DNA of 64,000 nt, taken from the NCBI GenBank assembly GCA_964247055.1, contig OZ176052.1, forward strand, positions 12,028,001-12,092,000, read 5' to 3'. Under the pieces are notes generated by a model. That model was given only the letters and a program-made list of their open reading frames with translations, had not been told where the DNA came from and made no database searches. This DNA comes from Paragordius varius (lineage: Eukaryota > Nematomorpha). Position 1 is the first letter of the stretch. The number at the start of each line of letters is the position of its first letter. The position numbers were made by a program, and so were the translations under genes. Shown here piece by piece: positions 12,350 to 23,255 of the stretch.

Positions 12350-13586
12350 TCACTTCGATTTAAATTGGGGTATCTAAATACCCCAGACTAAATTTGAGTT
12401 ATGATTTTAAAATACTAAAGGAAACGGTCCCAATTTATATGCTTCTATTCTAATAAAAATCATATAAATATGCCAACATATCTAAATAAAATTTTGTTTT
12501 GAAAAAAAAAGTTCCATGTCAAACTATTTCGACGCCATTTTTATTTTACAAAAATTTTGCAAAATATCTTTATTTATTTTAAGGGTAAAATTAAAGCTAA
12601 TTTTATATTTAAACTACATTAAACATTGTTAGAAATAGAAGAGCGGTTTATTTTGTATTATTTTTCAATTTTACCATTGCACACATGTCACGTTAACTAA
12701 ATTTTTACCTTTCAGTTTTAGCTTAAAATAAGTAAAGTATTTTTGAACAAATTATTTTATATATACCATCATTTCAAGAGTATCCTTGAACACTTCAAGT
12801 TGGTCCTTGAACAGTTCAAGTTGGTCCTTGAACAATTTAAGTTGGTCCTTGAACAGTTCAAGTTGGTCCTTGAACATTTAAAATTGGTAATGAACACTTC
12901 AAGTCGGTCCTTAAAATTTATAAATTTTGATTTAACCATAATTTTTGCATTGAATTTTTTATTTTATTATATATTAACCTAATTTTCTTTATTTATTATA
13001 TATTTATTCATTTAAAAATTAAATTCTTTATTGAAAAACCACTTTTTTGTTTCAAACTATTTTTTTTCAATTGAATATTGCCTTTTAAATGTTTTTAATG
13101 AAAAATTTTAATTAACACTTGGATACAACGCATCATTTTAGTCCTTCGATTCAAATTGGGATATTTAAATACCCCAGACCTGTTTAAAATTAAATTCTTT
13201 AAAAAATATGGAAGGAATCGAAACCATGGCAGAATTTTGTTTAAAATTTATCTTAAATAATATTAAATAAGTTAAAATCAATAAAATAGATAATTATTTA
13301 CGATTTGATTGGTAAAAGTTAAAAACAAAACAAAGCAGTCAAAGGACCAACTTGAAATGTTCAAAGACCAACTTGAACTGTTCAAGGACCAACTTGAAAT
13401 GTTCAAGGACACTCTTGAAGTGCAAATGGTATATTTCGGTTTATTAATGTGGTATAAGTGCAATATAATGCCATGGCTTTGATTCCTTCCATATTTTTAC
13501 AGAATATAATTTTAAATAGGCCTGGGGTATTTAACTACCCCAATTTGAAAAGAAGGACTAAAATGAATGTTTTGTATCCAAGTGTT
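12350..13586. mobile_element. MITE-1 split by a foldback element
   Basis: The left end (CACTTCGATTTAAATTGGGG) is at 12,350 and the right end (TACCCCAATTTG ... CCAAGTGTT) at 13,586. The element 12,764-13,431 is inserted between them. A further reversed fragment of a MITE-1 end lies inside the foldback at about 13,119-13,240, so elements of this family have nested repeatedly. Confidence 0.7.
12764..13431. mobile_element. Foldback element with minisatellite arms, complete copy
   Basis: The left terminus is TACCATCATTTCAAGAG and the right terminus is GTGCAAATGGTA, inverse to each other. Next to each terminus is a tandem array of a unit of about 21 bp: 12,782-12,910 forward and about 13,345-13,415 inverse. 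The host MITE-1 copies at 26,648 and 29,966 show the empty site (ttttatata/tttcg), implying insertion at TA or TATA with a TA-type duplication. This fits a Tc1/mariner-like mechanism, but no transposase is present. The same architecture recurs at 42,171-42,558 with a different unit. Confidence 0.72.
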
Positions 13587-15542
13587 AAATAGAGTCGATG
13601 TATAAAAAACTTTTACATTATGATAAAATTAAATTAATATATTAAAATAATACAAAGGAATGTTTTCATCCAACACCTTTTATTTCATTTTTTTAATAAA
13701 ATTTTCTTTTAAAAAATCGCATAGTGCCATTTACATTATAGCGCTTTGGGAGATTATAGGTGAACAAAACCCAACTAATTTGAGTTTTATTATTAGGAAA
13801 ATTTTGATTCACACGCATCATACAATCAATAAAAATTTACCATGTATTGAGATTTAATAAAAAATTATCAATCACACTTGCCTAAAAGAAACAGATAAAT
13901 ATTAATTATGCCAAATAATATTAATCAATCTGAGAATTTAGTATCCATCCAAATAATTTTTAGAGTGAATTTCAAAAATTTAAAGGGGAATTTGACATGT
14001 TTAAGATCGAATATGATATGTTTGAGGTTAAATTTGAGGTGTATATGGATTACATTAATGTAACCAAATAGGTTTTTCGCAGTACAGTACTGGGTTTTCA
14101 GAAAAAACTGCGCTAGTAGTGCGCCCACTTTTGTACTGCTTTTAAAATTAAAAAATTTAATTTTTTGTAAGTATATATAAATTTATTTATTAAAAAAATT
14201 ATTTTTAAATTTAATATAGTATAATATTTAATTTTCTGCTTGAATTAAAAATAAAACTTAGGATTGTAGCCTTTCGCGCAGTGGCGAAACTATAATCGAA
14301 CTCCACACCGTAAGATTCAGGCTAATGTCTCTTTCACTTAGGGCTGCCGCAAAAAGAGGTGCCTCAAAATTTAAAATTTACAAAATTAATTTATGATATT
14401 TTAATAAATGTTTGATCAAGTTTAGAAAGTTCATTTTTTGACATAATTATCAAGCGGAAAATTATATATTAAATTGTTATTCCCGTAGCATATTATATAA
14501 AATTTATTATATATGGCATATTTCTAACCTTTTTTCCGCATTAAAATATCAAGAGTTTTTACGTTTTCTCTACTCATTAGGTGAGAGGTATGATATTATT
14601 TAATAATTTTCCTAAACTTTAATTTTTATTAGTTTTTATTTTTTAGCATAAAAAAATTTGAGGTATTTTGATGAAGCGTAATTCTAACGATTTTGAAGCA
14701 TGATGGAAACGGTATAACGCTTTTAGATATAATAAATCCCTTTTTTAATTCGATGATGTTAAACATTACTATAGGTTCAGAATTTTAATTTAAAGGTTTG
14801 TTTGCTTGCAAATTTTGGTGAAGTTTTGTGAAAAAACATATATTAACATAAATTTTAAAACGAACGATTATTTAATCAAAAATATAATTGAGAATTAGCT
14901 TTATCGAATTATATATATAAAAATTACAACATTTCAACCGTTTATATAGTTTCCATCATGCTCAAAATAATATGAAGTACGCTTCAACAAAATTTTGCAA
15001 AAAATTTCGGAATTTTTGCGTTTATTTTAACAGTCCATTTTATAAGAGCCAAAAAATTTGGGACTTTCAGAGCCAATATCTAAGAATTTAAAAATTTTAA
15101 AATATTTTTTGCTTTTTATATGTAGTTTATGTTATATTTTAGTGATATTTTTTGAAACAAAGCATTTTGTTCACCAAAAAATATATTTGAAAAAATTGCG
15201 CACCTTTGGCAATTTTATACGGAGCACTTGCCACAAAAGTGTTATTAACTTTCTTTAATAAATCGTAAAGGTCAAAACTAAAAGCACCATGATTAATCCT
15301 GATTATTTTGTGGAAGCTGTGTAAGATAACATAGGATGGTGTAAAAACAGCCAAAGTATGTTTTAATTTTGTACTGCGTCGTAGTTCAAAATATTTGGTA
15401 CCATTAGATAACATTAAAAAAATATAAATCATTTTAGGATTGCGCAAGATTGGAGTTTAAATAAAAAAACTGCAATAAAAAATTGTGCTCTCAAAATATA
15501 ATATCCTATTCAGTTTGCTTATAAAGATTAAAAGTTATGTTT
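13587..15542. repeat. Non-genic part of copy B
   Basis: This is the homologue of 821-2,834 and carries the same G+C-richer island (14,258-14,370) and the same inverted-repeat element (about 14,680-15,330). No gene is seen. The small open frames are not conserved between A and B. Confidence 0.6.
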
Positions 15543-16064
15543 AACACTTCGATTCAAATTGAGGTATCTAAATACTCCAAACTATATTTGAGTTGATATT
15601 TTTAGACTGCAGAAATAAAAAACGGCACCAATTTAAATTTATGCTTATATCCTAAACAAATTATATTAAATGGAACAATGTAAAACTTTAGTTTCAAAAA
15701 GGCCCATATCAAACTACTTCGACGCCATTTTTATTTTATAACATTTTGGCAAAATATCGTGTTTATTTAATTTTAAATTTATCACTTATAATATTGATAG
15801 AGGCAGAAAAAGTGGTTTATCTTCTATTATTTTTAAATTTGGCTAAACAGTCATGTTGACTAAATATTTACTTTTGGGTTTTATTCTAAAATGTGTGATA
15901 AATATTAAATCATTTTTTTTATATTTCGGTTCATTAATGTTACATAAGGGCAACTTTTTGCCATAGTTTCAATTCCTTCCATAGTTTTTGAAATATTTTA
16001 AACAAGCCTGCAACTACCACGATTTGAATCTAAGGACAGATATTGTGTTCTATCCAAATGTTAA
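15543..16064. mobile_element. MITE-1, uninterrupted copy (empty site of the hAT)
   Basis: The left end AACACTTCGATTCAAATTG and the right end CCAAATGTT enclose about 520 bp without coding capacity. Near 15,650 the sequence ATATCCTAAACAAATTA is the undivided target of the hAT found at 2,950-5,598 in copy A. Confidence 0.75.
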
Positions 16065-16556
16065 AACTTGTTTTAATTATTATGAAAACCAAACCATTTT
16101 TATGATTGCAAAAATGTTTTTAGTAAATGGTAAAATGTTTTGATAGACTAAATAATCGTATAAATTGACTGGGGATATGTTTCGATTAGGAAAACATTTT
16201 CATTTATTAAAAATGTTTTTTGGACTGGGCTGTGGTATATTTTTTAAATTTTTTATTGTTATATTTTGCAATTATGTATTTTTAAATAGAATACATTAAA
16301 TGTTATAATTGTGTGGAATTTTCGTTAAACCCGTTTTTAAAAATGTATAGGTCTTAGAGTTCTCTCTGACATCCTTAATAAGGTTGGTAAAGGGCTTCTT
16401 ATTTGTAGTTCCCCACCCCATTTATGATTGCGAGTTTCTCAACGACCCCAACAAATATAAAAGAAATTTCAATTTTGAGAGATTGACAAAAATAAATCTA
16501 CATTTTTCATAAATTCCTATAATATTTTCCGATTGATAGTAAATTTAAACAAGATA

Positions 16557-17803
16557 CTAGCTGGCCCTGTCACGTGTGGCATAGTCTCACCGATAATTAT
16601 TCTAAATAATTTGCAATAAATAGGGTTAATCGAGATAAATAATAATAAACATATTTAATAAAAAGAATGTCTTTAATTATTCTTTTACGGGTTTTGCATA
16701 GGCTGAAATATTGGGTACCCAAAATTGACCATAGTTAATCCGTCCCTTATTAAAGTTAATATTCAACTATCATCGGATTTATTTTAAGATTTTCGTTTAA
16801 CGAAATCATGGTTAAAAGAATTTGAAATTGTGTTCATACATCTGGGATCAAGGGATATAATAAATCATTTGTGGTCCCTTTTTAAAGGAAAGAATATTAT
16901 ACAAATTCCCCAGAAATGTGTTTAACTAAACTCGTAGGGCTTCTTAAGTTTTGTAAAAATTTGCTCCAAAACTACCCCTATTTTGTATGGCGGCCAGTTT
17001 TAAACCGATAGACCCTTACCCATTAACCTATATGGAAAAAGTTCAGTTAATTCTTTGCCTTTATAGAGGAAATATTTGGAATCATATTTGATGCCATCGT
17101 CTCATGGGTTATTCGAAAAAATACCTCAACACTAAATAATCGTTATATGATGGCGTTTTAGGGCATCAAGGCACCAAATTAACGGTAATAAAAAAACTCG
17201 ACCTTAATTTTTACCTAGTTCAGGGTAATATTTCAAGCTTTCAATGAGCTCATATGGCTTCATGAACTTTCTGTAAATTAGCTCCAAAAAAACGTAAATT
17301 CTATATAGTGGCGCAGTTTTAGCGGCTATCCCTTTACCCAGCAGCCAATATTAAAACGCAAGACTATAATTTTTGCTTTTAACAGAGAATAACTCGAATC
17401 CTCAGTAAATTTTAACGGTCTCATATCCTGGGAAAAAAATTTAGTTTTTTTAAAAAAATGGCATCTTACGGGGGGAACGGGTAAAAAGAGAGCCTAAATT
17501 AAAAAAGTAATCCGACTAGGTTCGGCGCAATCGAAAAAAAGTAATAATAATCATATTTGAAATCGAATGGTACAACACGTTTTCCGTATATATGCCTCAA
17601 AGAGACGATTGTTCTGTTTTCAAAAAAACCCGTTTTTCACACGGTGTGGGCCCGAACTCGGAGCCTAAATCAAAAAAAGGGAAAGCTATTGTCTGAGCAT
17701 TCATTAGGGATTATATTTTTTTGGCATTTGGATTTGAATGGGTATACCGGTTTCCGGAAGCAGATCACAAAGCCATTATTTTCCATTTTTATACATATAT
17801 AGA
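16557..17803 (-). mobile_element. Non-autonomous Helitron, family 1 (copy B)
   Basis: This is the orthologue of 6,570-7,814, with the same TC...CTAG ends on the minus strand and the same A/T insertion point. It has no Rep/helicase coding sequence. Confidence 0.78.
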
Positions 17804-17868
17804 TTATAATGATTGGAATAGAAATGCTGGTATAACAGTCTTTTAGAACCAGAAAATTTTATGATATA

Positions 17869-20575
17869 CTAGCGTGAATCTCGTGCTGCTACGCAGCCCG
17901 AAGAAGTCCTTCGGACTTCTGGGGGGAGGGGGGGGTTCGAAGTTTGGATTTGAATGGGTCTACCGGTTTTCCTGTAGATCACAAAGCCAGCATTTTCCAT
18001 TTTTATAAATATATAGATTACCATAAATAATGTTTTAATATCCATTTATCTTTTAACATGCTATACATATGATAGATACTCCTTACTCAGCAGCTATCAT
18101 CAAAGAAACGCCTGACTAAAATTTTTGCCTTTTAACAGGCATTACGAAAAATCCTTCTCGAATTTTTACAGTCTCATACCTTGGGCAATAAAATACAATC
18201 AAAAAAATATTTTTGTGGACTTTGTTTTTTTTTGAAAAAAATGGCATTTTACGGGGGGAGCGGATAAAAAGAGGGCCTAAATCAAAAAAGTGACTCGACT
18301 ATGTTCGGTGCAATCGAAAATAAGTAAACAAAAATCATATTTGAAATTTAATGGTCCAACACGTTCTCCAAAAAATTGACTTAACCCATTTTTCACACGA
18401 GGTGGGCCCAAACTGGGGACCTAATTCCAAAAAAGGGCGAAGCTATTGTCGGGGCATTCATTAATGATTAAATTTTTTCGATGTTTGGATTTGAATGGGT
18501 TCACCGGTTTTCCGGAAACAGATCACAAAGTTATATGAAAAATCAGTTTTTAGCGGGTAGCTCATTACCCAGCAGCTATCATCAAATAAACGGTGGACTA
18601 AAATTTTTGCCTTTTAACAGGGAATACGTGGAATCTTTATTGAATTTTTACGGTCTCTTACCTAGGGCGAAAAATCGATTTAAAAAATTATTTTTGTGGA
18701 CTTTGTTTTTTGAAAAAGGTGGCATTTCACGGGCGGAGCGGGTAAAAAGAGGGCCTAAATCAAAAAAAAGGCTCGACTATGTTCGGTGCAATCGAAAATA
18801 AGTAAACAAAAATCATATTTGAAATTTAATGGTCCAACACGTTCTCCAAAAAATTGACTTAACCCATTTTCACACGGGGTGGGCCCAAACTGGGGACCTA
18901 TAATTCCAAAAAAGGGCGAAGCTATTGTCGGAGATTCATTAATGATTAATTTTTTCGATGTTTGGATTTGAATGGGTTCACCGGTTTTCCGGAAACAGAT
19001 CACAAAGTTATATGAAAAATCAGTTTTTAGCGGGTAGCTCCTTACCCAGCAGCTATCATCAAATAAACGGTGGACTAAAATTTTTGCCTTTTAACAGGGA
19101 ATACGTGGAATCTTTATTGAATTTTTACGGTCTCTTACCTAGGGCGAAAAATCGATTTAAAAAATTATTTTTGTGGACTTTGTTTTTTGAAAAAGGTGGC
19201 ATTTCACGGGGGGAGCGGGTAAAAAGAGGGCCTAAATCAAAAAGGTGGCTCGACTATGTTCGGTGCAATCGAAAATAAGTAAACAAAAATCATATTTGAA
19301 ATTTAATGGTCCAACACGTTCTCCAAAAAATTGACTTAACCCGTTTTTCATACATGGTGGGCCCGAACTGGGGGCCTATTTCAAAAAAAAGGCGAAGCTA
19401 TTGTCGGGACATTTATTAATGATTATATTTTTTTGATATTTGGATTTGATTGGGTCTACCGGTTTTCCTGTACCAGATCACAAAGCCAGCATTTTCCATT
19501 TTTATAAATATATAGATTACCATAAATAATGTATTAATATCCATATATCTTTTAACATGCTATACATATGATAGATACTCCTTACTCAGCATCTATCATC
19601 AAAGAAACGCATGACTAAAATTTTTGCCTTTTAACAGGCAATACGAAAAATCTTTCTCGAATTTTTACAGTCTCATACCGTGGGCAAAAAAATACAATTA
19701 AAAAATTATTTTTGTGGACTTTGTTTTTTTTTGAAAAAAATGGCATTTTACGGGGGGAGCGGGTAAAAAGAGGGCCTAAATCAAAAAAGTGACTCGACTA
19801 TGTTCGGTGCAATCGAAAATAAGTAAACAAAAATCATATTTGAAATTTAATGGTCCAACACGTTCTCCAAAAAATTGACTTAACCCATTTTCACACGGGG
19901 TGGGCCCAAACTGGGGACCTATAATTCCAAAAAAGGGCGAAGCTATTGTCGGGGCATTCATTAATGATTAAATTTTTTCGATGTTTGGATTTGAATGGGT
20001 TCACCGGTTTTCCGGAAACAGATCACAAAGTTATATGAAAAATCGGTTTTTAGCGGGTAGCTCCTTACCCAGCAGCTATCATCAAATAAACGGTGGACTA
20101 AAATTTTTGCCTTTTAACAGGGAATACCTGGAATCTTTATTGAATTTTTACGGTCTCTTACCTAGGGCGAAAAATCGATTTAAAAAATTATTTTTGTGGA
20201 CTTTGTTTTTTGAAAAAGGTGGCATTTCACGGGGGGAGCGGGTAAAAAGAGGGCCTAAATCAAAAAAGTGGCTTGATTATGTTCGGCGCAATCAAAAATA
20301 AGTAAACAAAAATCATATTTGAAATTGAATGGTCCAACACGTTCTCCGGAAAATTGTCTCAAAAACACGATTTTGTGGACTTCTGTTTTTAAAAAAAAAC
20401 CGTTTTTCATACGGGGTGGGCCCGAACTGGGGGCCTATTTCAAAAAAAGGGCGAAGCTATTGTCGGGACATTTATTAATGATTATATTTTTTTGATATTT
20501 GGATTTGATTGGGTCTACCGGTTTTCCTGTACCAGATCACAAAGCCAGCATTTTCCATTTTTATAAATATATAGA
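17869..20575 (-). mobile_element. Non-autonomous Helitron array, family 2
   Basis: On the minus strand it starts TCTATATATTTATAAAAATG and ends GAGATTCACGCTAG. An 8-bp-stem hairpin (AGAAGTCC/GGACTTCT) and a second small hairpin (CTGC-GTA-GCAG) lie just inside the CTAG end. Copy A has the undivided site, ATGATATA/TTTATCTACG, near 7,876. The insertion is thus between A and T without target duplication and postdates the A/B duplication. The interior has expanded by tandem duplication. The right part ends in the same sequence twice (near 18,015 and 19,515) before the true end. Confidence 0.82.
18230..20507. repeat. Tandem repeats of about 0.5 kb inside Helitron
   Basis: The phrase TTTGGATTTGAnTGGGT recurs at about 18,484, 18,961, 19,439, 19,984 and 20,507, giving periods of about 477, 478, 545 and 523 bp. 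Three units keep a parallel 106-codon open frame starting MFGFEWVHRF. The frames are near identical because the units are. They lack any known domain and sit in a non-coding Helitron, so I do not call them genes. Confidence 0.8.
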
Positions 20576-20705
20576 TTTATCTACGATGATTGTTATTTTT
20601 CTTTATAAAAATTTTACAAGTTAAAAACATTTTTTGTTAAACTCTATTCTTATCACTCGGGACTCCAAATGGGGTGTCCATAGTTTAAGAAGCCCTGCTC
20701 TAGAT

Positions 20706-23255
20706 TATTTTCCTTACCACAAGCGTTGATTACCAGGTGTAGTCTAAGGTAATAACGGCTTTTTGCTAAAAAACTTAATTGAGGAAATCAATTATTTATT
20801 TTATTGGAGATATTGTCCATCTAGAAAAATTTCTCCAACTCTTAAGTTATGAATGCCATGATTGGAAACTAAATGTTTTTTGGTAAAGCATCTGTCAAGC
20901 CATTTTTAAACGTTTTACAAATTATTAAGCTGCTCTCTGCAAGCATATACTATGATGCGATGAGGGAATAGTGATCGTCAGGTCAGGAGAGTCCCGAAGC
21001 GATTATAAGGTGTCTTTTATTGGTTTTGCCGTGTGGGACGCATTGTTATGTGGAAAATTTTATCGTACTGTCTTCGGGGCTATTTTGGTCGTTTTCCTTA
21101 ATGCATTAATTTAATTAATCATTTTCTGCAGATAGAGTTTTGTATTAACGGTTTCGGGGCTCATGCACAACAGCGCTTTGGTCCACCAGACACATTCATG
21201 GTTTTAATGAAGTGATTAACTTTGATGTTGATTGACCGGTTGGCAACTTAGCATTTCTCTCTGTCAATTTACAAAAACCATTTCTCACCATCCTCCGGAA
21301 GCAGGATATCTCAAGTCCATTGGTGATTTTATAATTGCCATGCGAATTGTCTGGGCAGTATTTACTGAGTTTATTGATCCTTCTCATTTTGTATACATTG
21401 AATGGTTGTGATACACGTATGAAATGAGTTTGAGTTAAGTCATCATCCAATTAGCCTCGGATTTTGTCTTCGCAGCTGTGTCTGCCATGCCCACTCTCTT
21501 TCATATTAAAATCATTTAAATATATAAACTATGTTACACAATTTAATCTGGAACAATGACTTTCAACATCCTTTTTCTTCTGATGTATAAAAGCAATGCA
21601 TCCCGTAATCGTTTTTAGGGACACAGTTCGACTTTACTGAAAAATAAACATGAGAGCCCGCTTTTGACAGGTATAATTTCTTTGTCTGTGTCGTCTGATG
21701 GGCCAAATGGCGTCTGGGTCAAATTAATCGGTTGCTTACTTTTTTGACTTCTTATATTAGTTAAACTGGTATTATATACATCTGGTGCAGTGGTTAAAAA
21801 TAAAGATATTGCACGAAATGTCTATATTTCTTTATAAAAAACCTAATATTTTTTAAACCCCTATTTTTCATTATATCGTCTCGGGTTAATTGGGTTTTCT
21901 AGGGATATAATGATAGGTTAAAAATATAAGGTATGTATAAATATTGCAATTTTGTGGTAAAGAGTAAATTATTGGATTACATTTAGATAGATACTCGTGG
22001 TATAGGAGCTGACCTGATTCCTGCCTAGCCCGCCTTCTTCTGGTCTAGCGTCCTTTCGTGTCCTGTCTTTATATATTTTGAAATCCTTTTCAACAAGTAG
22101 ATTCTTGATTTTACCGCTCAGTCATTTCCAGTATCCACCGAATGAGTTTACTGTCATTGCTCATCCGCACGCGCTACATAATCAATACAATTCTCCCACA
22201 TCGTAACCGTTTTTTTTTCGAGTGCATGACCCAGCTTTTATTTTAATCCTTACGCAGGAAGCTCCTAGAAATAGGCCGATATGGTGTGCCATTTCTTTAG
22301 GCCAGCTAGAAGAATGGCTAGTCTTATGCAAAAAATTAAAATTTTTTGTATGAGGGAGGTAAGCAGTTGTGAGCTCCTCAAAGGTATGTGTATATAGCAA
22401 GTGATGCGTCGTAGCCACCTTTTTATGAAAACTTGTATGTTTCTGGCATGTATGTGCGTACGCAACGAGCATCAGTATCCCAAGGATAATCATACATTTC
22501 AAGATTTTTAATTTCAGTTTAAGCCCAACTTTATTGGATAGCCATAGGCCTCTGACCCCACCGACCAATTGTTAGCAAGTTCCTTTTTCATAATGGTAAT
22601 CACATTGGTATTATAGATGATGATGGACATCCCTTAGTTTGATTACACTGGGGCAGGTGAGAGAGCCTAGACCATACCGACCAAGCTCTGCAAGTTGATG
22701 GTTCGAATGTGCGTTATTTGATCTTATCTAAATATCGCAATTTAGGCATTCCATGTTTTATATACAAACATTTGATCCATATTTAATCACACTTATAACC
22801 TTAAAATAAAATAAAAAACTGTTTTTATGGCATATAACTTAAAGAGGTATTATTATGATTCCCACAACTTTTATGGGAATACCGGAATCAATATACATTC
22901 CTGGTAATAATTATATCTAAATCCTCAATGTATTATATTTATTAATATTTTATAATATTTTATATTTCCAGACGAAAAACGCGACAATTTTGAATGTTTG
23001 GGAAATGGATGGCTAAGTAGAGCAAACTATCTCATCATATTTTACCAGAATATTATGTACCATAAAAAATGCTTTACACATAGATAATTATAATTAATTC
23101 TATTATCCAATTGAAATTTAATTGATATGCCAATTACATCATGTCTACGTTTGGTATTAACAATCAATGACATATTAATAATTATTCAGTAATGTGTATT
23201 TTTGAAAAATATTTTTAAATTACGTTAAATAGTACAAGGATCTAATTGATCAATA
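20706..23255. other. Upstream DNA of copy B gene
   Basis: Bases 20,706-21,640 match copy A 8,008-8,950. The next stretch, about 21,640-23,230, is missing from A but present inverted in C (about 62,210-63,930). It probably contains the promoter and possibly a short 5' exon of the proline-rich gene. A 128-codon open frame on the minus strand (22,182-22,568) is broken in C and is therefore unlikely to be a gene. No known promoter motif stands out. Confidence 0.5.

Larger units (their letters stand above)
1..12763 (+). repeat. Segmental duplication, copy A
   Basis: The first bases of the window match 12,782 onward, and the match continues collinearly through the whole segment, for example 880-1,090 with 13,650-13,860 and the gene at 8,974-11,823 with 23,256-26,105. 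The left edge lies outside the window. The offset to copy B changes from about 12.77 kb to 14.28 kb along its length. Elements found in only one copy explain this: a hAT in A, and a Helitron array plus upstream DNA in B. Identity looks high in both exons and non-coding DNA, so the duplication is recent relative to the decayed elements inside it. Confidence 0.9.
16391..20697. mobile_element. Short hAT of copy B, left edge damaged, with two nested Helitrons
   Basis: The left end AGGGCTTCTTATTTGTAG and the right end TTTAAGAAGCCCTG are inverse to each other. The right flank keeps CTCTAGAT. About 45 bp of left flank present in A, including its copy of CTCTAGAT, is deleted here. Helitrons occupy 16,557-17,803 and 17,869-20,575. 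Confidence 0.75.

Noticed and set aside
18481-20301. Three near-identical 106-codon frames starting MFGFEWVHRF
   Set aside because: They are tandem units of a non-autonomous Helitron. Similarity is equal at DNA level inside and outside the frame, and no domain is seen.
22182-22568. 128-codon minus-strand frame upstream of copy B gene
   Set aside because: The homologous DNA in copy C (about 62,830-63,220) is disrupted, so the frame is not under selection.
22640-22720. Possible tRNA-derived SINE (GGTTCGAAT B-box-like string)
   Set aside because: No convincing A box at the right distance, no poly-A tail or target duplication, and copy C has lost the B-box string.
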